From: Streptomyces aurantiogriseus
GTDB taxonomy: Bacteria; Actinomycetota; Actinomycetes; Streptomycetales; Streptomycetaceae
Direction of reading: 5' to 3'
DNA: 64,000 nt
Assembly (NCBI RefSeq): GCF_014649375.1
Contig: NZ_BMSX01000013.1
Coordinates: 111,814-175,813, forward strand
Part shown: positions 41,526 through 50,162 of the stretch, piece after piece
Layout of the letters: every line of letters begins with the position of its first letter
How positions within the stretch are numbered: the first letter of the stretch is position 1
Position numbers and translations under genes: made by a program
Notes under the pieces: model-generated
Databases searched by the model: none
What the model was told of the DNA's origin: nothing
The model's input: the letters and a program-made list of their open reading frames with translations, nothing else

Positions 41526-43105
41526 AGCGGCCTCCGGCCGTCCTCGCGGCCGCCCTCGTCCTCACCCTGCTCGGCACCCTTGTCTCCGCCTGCACCCGGG
41601 ACGCCGAGCACATCACCCTCCGCGTCCTCGCCAGCCCCGAACTCGCCGACGTGGAGCCGCTGTTGGACGAGCTGGAGGAGGACACCGGGGTCAAGCTGGA
41701 GATGGCGTACGAGGCGACCGCCGACCTCGCCGGACAGCCCGCGGCGTCCGGGCGCTCCGCCTACGACCTGGCCTGGGTCGCCTCCGACCGCTCCTTCCTG
41801 CTGCGCGTCCAGGACTCCGGCGGCAGGCTCACCCGCCCCGAGTCCACCGCCGTCATGCGCTCACCGGTCGTCGTCGGCATCGAGCGGGATCTGGCGGACC
41901 TTCTGCGCGCCGGCGCCTCCGGCGGCCGTATCTCCTGGGCCGACGTCGCCGACGCCGCCGCCGAGGGCCGACTGCGCTTCGGCATGGCCGACCCGCGGCG
42001 CAGCGACACCGGGCGCGCCGCCCTCGTCGGCGTCGCCACCGCGGCCGCCGGGACCGGCAGCGCTCTGCGCGAACAGGACGTCTCCTGCGACCGGTTGCGC
42101 GGCTTCCGCTCCGGCCAGACCCTCACCGGGGCCAGCTCGCGCGAGCTGATCAGCACCTACGTAGAACACCAGGGCGACGCCGAGGCCCTCATCGCCCACG
42201 AGGCCGAACTGCTCGCCCTCAACGCCTCCGGCAAGCTCCGCGAACCCCTCGAGATCGTCCACCCCGACGACGGCATGGTGCTGTCCGACTTCCCCCTGCT
42301 GCTCCTCGACCCCGGCCGGCGGGAGGCGTACGGCAAGGTCGTCGACTGGCTGCTCGGCGCCGACGTACAGAAGAAACTGATGGAGCGCACCTTCCGGCGG
42401 CCCGTCAACCAGGACGTCGAACTCTCCGCGCCGCTGCGGGCGTCCGTCGGCAACGCCCTGTCCTTCCCCGACCGCCTGTCCATCGTCGAGCAGCTCGTCG
42501 ACGACTACGGCGACCCGGTGCACGCCATCGGCGACCAGGTGGTGTTCGTGCTGGACTTCTCCACCTCGATGCGCGGCGAGCGCATCGCCGACCTGCGGGC
42601 GGCCTTCGCGGGCCTGAGCGGCGCCGACCAGTCCGCCACCGGCAAGTTCGCCCGCTTCTACCGGGGCGAGCGCCTCACCGTCGTCCGCTTCGGCGGCCGC
42701 GTCCTCGAGGAGCGCACGGTCACCGTCCGCTCCGACGCCGACCTGAGAACCCTCGACCGGATCGTCACGGGCGGTGGCTTCGACGACGCCACCGCCGTGT
42801 GGTCCGCCCTCGACCGCGGCTACCGCATCGCCACCGACGCCGTACGTGCCGCGCCCGAACGGCCCGTCGCGATCGTGCTGATGACGGACGGCGAGAACAA
42901 CACCGGTCTGTCCTACGAGGAGTTCCTGCGCCGGCACGAGCGGCTCGGCTCCGCCGCCGACGCGGTGCCCACCTTCCCCGTCCAGTTCGGAGAGGCCGAC
43001 GCCGCCGCCCTGAAGCGGGCCGCCGCGGCGACCGGCGGCCGTATGGTCGACGCCGGCCTCTCCTCGCTCTCCGACGCGTTCAAGGAGATCCGTGGGTGTC
43101 ATTGA
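41522..43105 (+). CDS. Substrate-binding plus VWA-domain lipoprotein
   Basis: 527 residues from GTG 41522. Signal peptide with a cysteine (VLTLLGTLVSAC) suggests a lipoprotein. Residues ~30-310 form a type-2 periplasmic-binding-like domain (LRVLASPELADVEPLLDELE; VVDWLLGADVQKKLMERTF). A VWA domain follows: VVFVLDFSTSMRGERIADLR has the DxSxS MIDAS motif and VAIVLMTDGENNTG the metal-coordinating DG. Such fusions are known in actinobacteria but their role is unclear. The neighbours on both sides are coupled by overlaps. Confidence 0.82.
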   Translation: MKRPPAVLAAALVLTLLGTLVSACTRDAEHITLRVLASPELADVEPLLDELEEDTGVKLEMAYEATADLAGQPAASGRSAYDLAWVASDRSFLLRVQDSGGRLTRPESTAVMRSPVVVGIERDLADLLRAGASGGRISWADVADAAAEGRLRFGMADPRRSDTGRAALVGVATAAAGTGSALREQDVSCDRLRGFRSGQTLTGASSRELISTYVEHQGDAEALIAHEAELLALNASGKLREPLEIVHPDDGMVLSDFPLLLLDPGRREAYGKVVDWLLGADVQKKLMERTFRRPVNQDVELSAPLRASVGNALSFPDRLSIVEQLVDDYGDPVHAIGDQVVFVLDFSTSMRGERIADLRAAFAGLSGADQSATGKFARFYRGERLTVVRFGGRVLEERTVTVRSDADLRTLDRIVTGGGFDDATAVWSALDRGYRIATDAVRAAPERPVAIVLMTDGENNTGLSYEEFLRRHERLGSAADAVPTFPVQFGEADAAALKRAAAATGGRMVDAGLSSLSDAFKEIRGCH

Positions 43106-43877
43106 CAGTCAGTGGTGGAGCCTGTGGTGGCCGTGGCTGGTCGTCTGGGCGGTGACGGCGGCCGCCCTGGCCGTCCTGGCCCGTCACGCGCTCCTGCGCC
43201 TCGGCCTGCTGCGCCGCCGTCGGCGCGGCGGCGGACGCACGGTCCACGGCATGTGCTTCTTCCTGCACGAGAAACGAGTCATGGACCTCTACCAGTACGG
43301 CGGTTTCTCCGCCGCGCTGGAGGCGGAGGTCGCCGACCGGACCAACGTCAACGCGGGAGCCGGACTGTTCGCGCGGCTGGGCTTCGGCGGCCTCGGCGGG
43401 GCACACCGGGAGGTCACCAAGGAACGCGTCACCGCCTACATTCAGCAGAGCACGCCCATCACGGTGATCCGGCTGCTGATGGACACCATGCGCAAGGAGG
43501 ACGCCGTCGTGGACGCCGACCTCACCACCGGCGTCGTGACCCCCAACCGGGCGCTCGCCGACACCCTGGACGACCAGGACGGCGACGGCCGGGTGCCGCT
43601 GACCGCCGTCGGTGTCGCCTCGGCGTTCGTCTCCATCACCGGCCGGTTCACCGCCCGCCGCGCCGAGAACGGCGACATCGTGCTGCGCGCCCAGTACGGC
43701 ACCGGGCAGCCGGCCGCCCAGGTGCGGATCACCTGCGAGGCGGCCGGGGTGCGCGAGGGCTTCCACAACGCCGACTACTTCACCGGGGAGTTCCAGGCCC
43801 GCTGCCTCGGCAAGGTGCCGACGTGGAACCGCGAGCGGGGGGAGCTGACGCTGAACCCGATCGCGATCTTCCTCTGA
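43092..43877 (+). CDS. Membrane-anchored protein, third gene of the VWA operon (DUF6414-like in outline)
   Basis: 261 residues from GTG 43092, overlapping the VWA gene by 14 bases. One N-terminal helix (WWPWLVVWAVTAAALAVLA) and an Arg-rich segment put the rest in the cytoplasm. GMCFFLHEKRVMDLYQYGGF, TPITVIRLLMDTMRKEDAVV and ITCEAAGVREGFHNADYFTG are the conserved-looking blocks. HEKRVMDLYQ recalls DUF6414-type proteins, but I cannot confirm this. It ends in a short tandem repeat region. Confidence 0.75.
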   Translation: MGVIDSQWWSLWWPWLVVWAVTAAALAVLARHALLRLGLLRRRRRGGGRTVHGMCFFLHEKRVMDLYQYGGFSAALEAEVADRTNVNAGAGLFARLGFGGLGGAHREVTKERVTAYIQQSTPITVIRLLMDTMRKEDAVVDADLTTGVVTPNRALADTLDDQDGDGRVPLTAVGVASAFVSITGRFTARRAENGDIVLRAQYGTGQPAAQVRITCEAAGVREGFHNADYFTGEFQARCLGKVPTWNRERGELTLNPIAIFL

Positions 43878-43945
43878 GTTGGTCTGCGCCTGAGTTCGTC
43901 TGCGCCTGAGTTGTTCCGCTCCTGAGTTCTTCCGCGCCTGATTTC
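43876..43945. repeat. 16-base degenerate tandem repeat
   Basis: About four and a half units of the form TCTGCGCCTGAGTTNG fill the gap between two convergent genes and include the 43877 stop. Each unit carries a TGA. Confidence 0.75.
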
Positions 43946-44956
43946 CTATGCGTTGAGCTCGGCCAGTACGCGGAGTGTCCGCGGGTCCGGTGCCACCACC
44001 AGCAGGTCCGTCACCGGGCCCTTGCGCCACAGCTCCAGCCGCTCGGCGATCCGCTCGCGCGGGCCGACCAGGGAGATCTCGTCGGCGAAGGTGTCCGGGA
44101 CGGCCAGTACGGCCTCCTCCCGGCGCCCGGCCAGGAACAGCTCCTGGATCCGCCGGGCCTCCTCCTCGTACCCCATGCGCGCCATCAGGTCGGCGTGGAA
44201 GTTGCGCCGGGCGTGGCCCATACCGCCGATGTAGAAACCGAGCATGGCCTTCACGGGCAGCAGCCCCTCGGAGACGTCGTCGCAGACCGTGACCCGGGCC
44301 ATCGGCGCGACCCGGAAGCCCTCCGGCAGCTCCGTCACCGCCGGCCCGTACGCCTCCGGCCGGCTCGGCGACCAGTACAGCGGGAGCCAGCCGTCGGCGA
44401 TCCGCACCGTCTGCGCCACGTTCTTCGGCCCCTCCGCACCCAGCAGCACCGGCAGATCGGCGCGCAGGGGATGCGTGATCGGCTTCAGCGGTTTCCCGAG
44501 CCCCGTCGCGTCCGCACCCCGGTAGGGGTGGGCATGGAACCGCCCGTCCACCTCCACCGGCCCCTTCCGCCGCAGCACCTGCCGTACGACGTCGACGTAC
44601 TCCCGGGTCGCGGTCAGCGGTGAGCTCGGGAACGGGCGCCCGTACCAGCCCTCGACGACCTGCGGCCCCGACAGGCCGAGGCCCAGCATCATCCGCCCGC
44701 CGGAGAGATGGTCCAGGGTGAGCGCGTGCATCGCGGTGGTGGTCGGCGAGCGCGCCGCCATCTGCGCAACGGCCGTACCCAGCTTGATCCTTGAGGTCCG
44801 CGCGGCGATCCAGGTCAGCGGGGTGAAGACGTCCGACCCCCACGACTCGGCCGTCCACACGGAGTCGTAGCCGAGCCGCTCCGCCTCCCGTGCCAGCTCC
44901 ACATGGCCGGGGGAGGGGCCGCGCCCCCAGTAGCCGAGCGCCAGTCCGAGCCGCAT
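43946..44956 (-). CDS. LLM-class F420-dependent oxidoreductase
   Basis: 336 residues from ATG 44956 (AGGAGG 5 bases upstream). Luciferase-like barrel: MRLGLALGYWGRGPSPGHVE, AERLGYDSVWTAESWGSDVF, LGTAVAQMAARSPTTTAMHA and LDHLSGGRMMLGLGLSGPQV, typical of F420-dependent enzymes rather than FMN monooxygenases. The CTGAC-N5-GTCAG palindrome lies 9 bases upstream of the start, as at sterol genes in this window, so it may reduce or oxidise a steroid intermediate. Confidence 0.88.
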   Translation of the reverse strand: MRLGLALGYWGRGPSPGHVELAREAERLGYDSVWTAESWGSDVFTPLTWIAARTSRIKLGTAVAQMAARSPTTTAMHALTLDHLSGGRMMLGLGLSGPQVVEGWYGRPFPSSPLTATREYVDVVRQVLRRKGPVEVDGRFHAHPYRGADATGLGKPLKPITHPLRADLPVLLGAEGPKNVAQTVRIADGWLPLYWSPSRPEAYGPAVTELPEGFRVAPMARVTVCDDVSEGLLPVKAMLGFYIGGMGHARRNFHADLMARMGYEEEARRIQELFLAGRREEAVLAVPDTFADEISLVGPRERIAERLELWRKGPVTDLLVVAPDPRTLRVLAELNA

Positions 44957-44965
44957 ACCAGCCTC

Positions 44966-44980
44966 CTGACGGTACGTCAG
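44966..44980 (-). promoter_or_regulatory. CTGAC-N5-GTCAG palindrome before the F420-type gene
   Basis: CTGACGGTACGTCAG has perfect arms (in fact CTGACG/CGTCAG) and touches the ribosome-binding AGGAGG. It would sit near the transcription start or in the leader. Confidence 0.65.
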
Positions 44981-45003
44981 ATCCGGAGGTGACTGTACGA
45001 CAG

Positions 45004-45033
45004 CGGCCCCCCGCCCGGAAGGGCGAGGGGCCG
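45004..45033 (-). terminator. Hairpin terminator after the DUF5336-like gene
   Basis: CGGCCCCCCGCCC and GGGCGAGGGGCCG pair with one mismatch around GGAA, 37 bases past the 45070 stop. Confidence 0.75.
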
Positions 45034-45069
45034 TGAAGCGCTGAGGAGCGGCGCCGGCGGAGGCTGGGG

Positions 45070-45885
45070 TCAGCCGCGCTGGATGCCGGAGGTGTCCCGC
45101 AGGACGCCGCGGCGGCCGTCCTGGGTCTGCGCGACGAGGCCCTGGGCGCCCTGCTCGACGGCCAGGTACCAGGTGCCCGGCGCCAGTTCGGCGATCGGCG
45201 TCGGCGCACCGTCCTCCGCGTACAGCGGGCGCGGCACCGGCACCGCGAACCAGAACGGCGAGAAGTCCGCGGCCGGCGGCTGCGCCGGACCCGGCTGCGG
45301 CCCGCCGAACGGCTGCTGACCCGGCTGACCCGGCTGGCCCGGCTGCGGACCGCCGAACGGCGACGGCTGCTGCTGCGCGCCCGGGTAGCCGTAACCGGCG
45401 GGCGGCTGGGCGCCGTAGGGCTGGGGCTGCGGGGGCTTGGGGGCGGGGATCAGGCCGGCCTGCAGCGCCGGGACCAGCGGGGTGGCGACGGCACCCGCGG
45501 CCAGCAGCAGAGCGCCGATGAGGCCGAGGATGAGACCGGTGCCGGCCCCGATGTCCGCCCCGTCGAAGGCGTCGGTGAACGCGCCCAGCGGGTCGATGAT
45601 CGTCCAGAGCGCGGTCCACGCGGCGACGATCGTCAGCGCGACCCCGAGCTGACCGAGGTCCAGGCCGATGACCTTGCGCGGCTGCGGGAGCGCCCGGGCG
45701 ACGACGATCAGAGCCGCCCCGATGATTCCGCCGACATACATGCTCATCAGCAGGCCGAGGTTGTCCCAGGCGTTGGGGACGTCGTCGCCGGAGCCGTCGA
45801 ACGTGTCCAGGAACGACGCGATGAACAGCAACACCGCTGCTCCGATCACCACGCCGTCGCCTCGAGTGAGGGAGCGGATATTCAC
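45070..45885 (-). CDS. Four-helix membrane protein with Pro/Gln/Gly-rich tail (DUF5336-like)
   Basis: 271 residues. Four membrane helices (GVVIGAAVLLFIASFLDTFD; LLMSMYVGGIIGAALIVVAR; LGVALTIVAAWTALW; LILGLIGALLLAAGAVATPL) are followed by a low-complexity QPYGAQPPAGYGYPGAQQQP segment, then a small C-terminal domain (FSPFWFAVPVPRPLYAEDGA, GTWYLAVEQGAQGLVAQTQD). The layout matches the DUF5336 family of actinobacterial membrane proteins. Function is unknown. Confidence 0.78.
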   Translation of the reverse strand: MNIRSLTRGDGVVIGAAVLLFIASFLDTFDGSGDDVPNAWDNLGLLMSMYVGGIIGAALIVVARALPQPRKVIGLDLGQLGVALTIVAAWTALWTIIDPLGAFTDAFDGADIGAGTGLILGLIGALLLAAGAVATPLVPALQAGLIPAPKPPQPQPYGAQPPAGYGYPGAQQQPSPFGGPQPGQPGQPGQQPFGGPQPGPAQPPAADFSPFWFAVPVPRPLYAEDGAPTPIAELAPGTWYLAVEQGAQGLVAQTQDGRRGVLRDTSGIQRG

Positions 45886-46055
45886 TTCAGGTCCTTCGTC
45901 AGTCGTCTCGTCATCGATACACGCATCGGTAGAGGCGTCGCTGTCACCATGTCGCCGTCAGGCCCGGGTGTGAAGCGCGGGGGTGACCCCTCATCGTACG
46001 GACGACACTATCGTCCGCACGATCAGGCTGTCCGCCGGGATCAGCGCGCTGATCA

Positions 46056-47021
46056 CTACCCGCGCAGGAAACTCACGATTCCCTCAGAGATCCCTTGCGC
46101 CGCTTTCTGCCGCCAGGCACCGCTGGTCAGCAGCGCCGCGTCCTTGCTATCGCGCATGTTGCCGCACTCGATGAACACCTTGGGAACCGTTGACAGATTG
46201 AGACCGCCCAGGTCCTTACGCGTGACGAGACCGCTGCCGTCGCCGATGTAGTTGGAGGGCGCGCTGCCCGTGACGCGACCGAAGTCGTCCGCGATCAGCT
46301 TCCCGAGGTCCCGCGAAGGGCCCACGATGGCACCGGTGTCGGCGGCGCCCGCCCGCACCGCGCCCGGCAGGATCACGTGGTAGCCGCGGTTGCCGGTCCC
46401 GGAGCCGTCGGCGTGGATCGAGACGACCGCGTCGGCGTGCGCGGCGTTCCCGATGCGGGCCCGCTCGTCCACACAGGGGCCGTAGGGCCGGTCCCCGTCC
46501 TGCGTCAGCTTCACCGTGGCGCCCTGCCGCTCCAAGAGGGTGCGCAGCCGGTGCGCCACGTCCAGGGTGAACGCGGCTTCGCTGTAACCGGAGTTGGTGG
46601 ACGTCCCCGTGGTGTCGCACTCCTTGCGGTTGGTGCCGATGTCCACCTTGCGGTTGATCTCGGCGGTGTGCTCGGCGTTGGCCGGGTTGTGGCCCGGGTC
46701 GATGACGACGACCCTGCCCTTGAGCGAGCCGGCACCGGCCGGGGCGGAGGCCGTGCCGGACGGCGAGGCGGAGGCGCCGGGCCTCTCGTCGCCGCCGGTG
46801 CCGCCCGGGCCGCCCGAGGGCGAGGCCTGGCTGCTCGACGCGGCCCCCGTGCCCCGGTCCGGCCCGCCGTCCCCCGACCCGCCCAGCGCCTCGTAGGCCA
46901 CCCACCCGAGCAGCGCGCCGGGCACCAGCGCGGCGAGCGCCACCACGAGGGTGCGGCGCAGCGGGGAGCGGCGGGGGTGCGGGGGATCGAATTCCGGGCC
47001 TGCGTACGACACGCGTGCCAC
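46056..47021 (-). CDS. N-acetylmuramoyl-L-alanine amidase (Amidase_3), membrane-anchored
   Basis: 321 residues. One N-terminal helix (TLVVALAALVPGALLGWVAY) and a Gly/Ser/Pro linker precede an Amidase_3 domain: VVVIDPGHNP with the first zinc histidine, a TNSGYSEAAFTLDVAHRL glutamate segment, AVVSIHADGS and VFIECGNMRDSKDAALL with the catalytic glutamate. Cleaves the amide bond between muramic acid and stem peptide in the cell wall. Length and order are typical. Confidence 0.9.
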   Translation of the reverse strand: MARVSYAGPEFDPPHPRRSPLRRTLVVALAALVPGALLGWVAYEALGGSGDGGPDRGTGAASSSQASPSGGPGGTGGDERPGASASPSGTASAPAGAGSLKGRVVVIDPGHNPANAEHTAEINRKVDIGTNRKECDTTGTSTNSGYSEAAFTLDVAHRLRTLLERQGATVKLTQDGDRPYGPCVDERARIGNAAHADAVVSIHADGSGTGNRGYHVILPGAVRAGAADTGAIVGPSRDLGKLIADDFGRVTGSAPSNYIGDGSGLVTRKDLGGLNLSTVPKVFIECGNMRDSKDAALLTSGAWRQKAAQGISEGIVSFLRG

Positions 47022-47097
47022 CCTAACCGGCCGCCCGAGGGGCCCACCCGGGGGTGGCGGCCGGACGGACGTCGCAGCCGGGGCCGGCCCGCACCTC

Positions 47098-47898
47098 CTA
47101 CTTCGTCACCTCCGCCGACTTCAGCCGCACCTCCTCCGGTCCCACACACACGAAGAACGCGTACGGCAGTCCCGCCGGGTGCCGGAGCACCGACTCGTCG
47201 CCGCCGGTGCTCTGCTTCGACGGTGTGCGGGCCTCCGTCGTCGAGCCGTCCTGCCACGTGCAGGTCACCTGCTCGGCCGTGCGGGCGGCACGGCCGATCA
47301 CCAGTGGCCGGTCGAGTTCGTCCGTCGAGGGATTCAGGGAACTCTCGCCCCAGTCACGGTCGGTGCCCGTGAAGACGTCCCTCGCCGTCTCCACCGTCAT
47401 CTGCGAGATCCCCGTCTGCAGTTCCCCGTAGGTGTGCTTCACGAAGAACGAGAGCTTGCCGACGAGGCTGGAGGCCTCCCGCACGTCGAGGGGCTTCTCG
47501 TCGAGTTCGGCCATCGCTGCCAGCTGTTCGCGTGCCTCCTCGTCGTCACGCGGCGGAGCCCACACGTCGATCGTGAGCCGCCACTCCTGACCGTGGTCGA
47601 CGCCCTCGGCCAGGAGCGTTCGCTGGGGCGCCAGCACGCCCGGCCTCGCGCTCACCGACGTACCCCGGTCTTCGCCGCCCGGCAGCCCGCCCACCGCCAG
47701 CGCCCCCGTCGACCCCGCGACCACCAGCGCCGCGGCCGCCGCCACCGCCCAGCGACGCGCCCTGCGGCGGCGGCCGCCACGGATCAGGGCCTGGGTGGGG
47801 GCGGTGCCGATCTCGACCTCGTCCGCGGCCTCGGCCAGCAGGAAGGTGATGTCGTGGTGCGTCATGTCGTGCCTCGTCTCCCGGTCCGCGCTCATCAC
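47098..47898 (-). CDS. Anti-sigma-like membrane protein paired with the ECF sigma factor
   Basis: 266 residues from ATG 47898, overlapping the sigma stop (ATGA). A short cytoplasmic N-terminus (DITFLLAEAADEVEIG), an Arg-rich segment and one helix (WAVAAAAALVVAGSTGALAV) are followed by an exported domain. This is the topology of a sigma-interacting membrane protein. No zinc-binding HxxxCxxC motif is seen, so it would bind its sigma differently from ZAS anti-sigmas. Coupling to the sigma gene supports the pairing. Confidence 0.8.
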   Translation of the reverse strand: MMSADRETRHDMTHHDITFLLAEAADEVEIGTAPTQALIRGGRRRRARRWAVAAAAALVVAGSTGALAVGGLPGGEDRGTSVSARPGVLAPQRTLLAEGVDHGQEWRLTIDVWAPPRDDEEAREQLAAMAELDEKPLDVREASSLVGKLSFFVKHTYGELQTGISQMTVETARDVFTGTDRDWGESSLNPSTDELDRPLVIGRAARTAEQVTCTWQDGSTTEARTPSKQSTGGDESVLRHPAGLPYAFFVCVGPEEVRLKSAEVTK

Positions 47899-48440
47899 TT
47901 CCGCCCTCCGTGCGTCACCGTCTCCGCCAGCCCCGGTACGGCGCGGAGCTTCGCGATGCCCTTGGCCGCGTTGCTCTTCACCGCGCCGACGGAACAGCCC
48001 ATCGCCTCGGCCGCCTGCGTCTCGGTCAGGTCCTCCCAGTACCGCAGGACCACTGCCTCCCGCTGCCGCGGCGGCAGCTTCGCCAGCGCCTTGAGCAGGG
48101 TGTGCCGGTCGTCGGCGCGGGAGATGTGGTCGCCGGTGTCGGCGATCTCGTGCGTCAGCCCCGAGTCGTCCTTGGGGGCGAGGAACTCCCGCAGCTTCCT
48201 GCGGTACCTGCGGCTGTGCGCGTTGATCATCACGCGCCGTACGTACGCCTCCGGATCATCGGCCGAGGCGACCTTCCGCCAGGCCACGTAGGCCTGCTCG
48301 AGCGTCGACTGGACCAGGTCCTCCGCGGCGTGCTGCTCCCCCGTGAGGAGAAACGCCGTGCGCATCAGCCGCGGCCAGCGGCCGATGACGAAGGCCTGGA
48401 ACTCCGTGTCCCCGGCCTGCTTCCGATCCCCCATGGGCAC
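47895..48440 (-). CDS. SigE-family ECF RNA polymerase sigma factor
   Basis: 181 residues. Region 2 (FIGRWP-like start, LMRTAFLLTGEQHAAEDLVQ, YVRRVMINAHSRRYRR) and region 4 (LAKLPPRQREAVVLRYWEDL, ETQAAEAMGCSVGAVKSNAA) are intact. These belong to the SigE-like actinobacterial ECF group that pairs with single-helix membrane partners. The target promoter is not evident. Confidence 0.92.
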   Translation of the reverse strand: MPMGDRKQAGDTEFQAFVIGRWPRLMRTAFLLTGEQHAAEDLVQSTLEQAYVAWRKVASADDPEAYVRRVMINAHSRRYRRKLREFLAPKDDSGLTHEIADTGDHISRADDRHTLLKALAKLPPRQREAVVLRYWEDLTETQAAEAMGCSVGAVKSNAAKGIAKLRAVPGLAETVTHGGRK

Positions 48441-48471
48441 CTCCTAGATGGTCAAAGGAGGCCATGAGCGG

Positions 48472-49950
48472 TCAGGATCGTTGCCTCACCTCCTGAAAAT
48501 TCCTGGCGGACCCGGGATCCGCCGTCGCCGGGGCCGTCCTCCGCGGCAGCCACACCAGCATCAGCACCGCTCCCACGAGCAGCACCCCCGCCCCGACACG
48601 GAAGACCAGCGCGTAGCCCTCCGTCAGCGCCTCGGGCGTTCCGCGCCCGGCCGTGCGGGCCGCGGCGAGCGTGGACAGCACCGCGAGCCCCAGCGAACCA
48701 CCCATCGTGCGGGAGGTGTTGACCAGGCCGGACACCAGACCGGCCTCGCCCGGTGCGGCCCCCGAGGTGGCGAGCGCGGCGAGTGGCGTCGACGACAGGC
48801 CGGCGCCCAGCATCATCAGCACGCCCGGCAGCATGATCGCGGTGACGTAGGCGCCGTCGGCGCTCATCGTCGACTGCCAGCCGAACCCGGCCGCTGCCAC
48901 CAGCGCCCCCAGCACGGCCGCGGTGCGGGCCCCGACCGCGCGCATGAGGCGGGGCGCGAGCTTCGAGCCGAGGACGATGGCCAGGGAGCTGGGCATCAGC
49001 GCCAGGCCGGCCTCCAGCGGGGGGTAGCCGAGCACGTTCTGCGCGTACAGCGTCATGAAGTACCACATGGAGAACATCGCCGAGCCGCACAGCAGCATCG
49101 CCACGTTCGCCGAGGACACCGACCGCAGCCGCAGCAGCCCGAGCGGCATCAGCGGGGCCGACGTCCGCGCCTCCACGACGCCGAACAGCCCGATCAGCAC
49201 GAGTCCGGCGGCCAGCGGCACCAGCGTCGCCGGCACGGCCCACCCCGCGGCCTCCGTCTGCGAGATGCCGTACGCCAGCGTGGCGAGACCGGCCGTGACC
49301 AGCAGGGCGCCCGGCACATCGAGGCGCCGGCCGTCCCCGGCCCGGCTCTCGGGCAGGCGGGCGAGGGCGCCGGCCAGGACGACCGCGCCGACCGGCACGT
49401 TGATCAGCAGCACCCAGCGCCACGACAGCAGGTCGACCAGCACCCCGCCGACGAGCCCGCCGGCGGCACCGCCGCCCGCGCCGACCGCCGTCCAGGTCGC
49501 GATCGCCCGCGCCCGCGCGGCGCCCTGCGGGACGGCGGAGGTGACGATGGTCAGCGTCGACGGCGCCAGCACCGCCGCGCCCAGGCCCTGCACGGCCCGC
49601 GCGAGCAGCAGCTGACCGTCGTCCCGGGCCAGCCCGCCGGCCAGCGAGGCCAGCGTGAACAGGGTGAGCCCGACGAGGAACATCCGCTTGCGCCCGTACA
49701 GGTCACCGGCCCGTCCGCCGAGCAGCATGAACCCGGCGAAGGCGATGGCGTACGCGTTCACCACCCACTGCAGACCGGACGCGCTCATCCCCAGCTCGGC
49801 CCGCATCGACGGCAGCGCCACGTTGACCACGGACACGTCGAGGACGACCAGGAACTGGCCGGCGCAGGCGAGCGCGACGACGAGCCAGGCAGGGGAGGCA
49901 GGGGACGATGAGCGGCGGGAGGTACGGGTCGCTTCGCGCATGGACGTCAT
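48472..49950 (-). CDS. MFS multidrug exporter, DHA2 type (14 helices)
   Basis: 492 residues. Motif A is GRAGDLYGRKRMFLVGLTLF. The early signature LDVSVVNVALPSMRAELGMS and helix-5 segment AVGAGGGAAGGLVGGVLVDL mark the DHA2 family of proton-driven exporters. It is divergent from a second MFS gene, sharing a ~210-base promoter region. Substrates are unknown. Confidence 0.92.
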   Translation of the reverse strand: MTSMREATRTSRRSSSPASPAWLVVALACAGQFLVVLDVSVVNVALPSMRAELGMSASGLQWVVNAYAIAFAGFMLLGGRAGDLYGRKRMFLVGLTLFTLASLAGGLARDDGQLLLARAVQGLGAAVLAPSTLTIVTSAVPQGAARARAIATWTAVGAGGGAAGGLVGGVLVDLLSWRWVLLINVPVGAVVLAGALARLPESRAGDGRRLDVPGALLVTAGLATLAYGISQTEAAGWAVPATLVPLAAGLVLIGLFGVVEARTSAPLMPLGLLRLRSVSSANVAMLLCGSAMFSMWYFMTLYAQNVLGYPPLEAGLALMPSSLAIVLGSKLAPRLMRAVGARTAAVLGALVAAAGFGWQSTMSADGAYVTAIMLPGVLMMLGAGLSSTPLAALATSGAAPGEAGLVSGLVNTSRTMGGSLGLAVLSTLAAARTAGRGTPEALTEGYALVFRVGAGVLLVGAVLMLVWLPRRTAPATADPGSARNFQEVRQRS

Positions 49951-50162
49951 GATCTCAACCGGGTTGCGCCCCTTCCATCGGAATTTCGGCCTACGCCTTT
50001 GGTGCCGGACCCCCCTTCCTCAAGAGAAGGTCAAGATTTCGTTAGGATGCCAAAGCAACGGAATAGTTGCTCATGCATACGGGGTTCAGCCTGCACGTAT
50101 CCCGCACAGCCCCGACAGTCCCGCCCGGACACACCCTCACCCAGGCCTGGAGGCCCCGCTCC

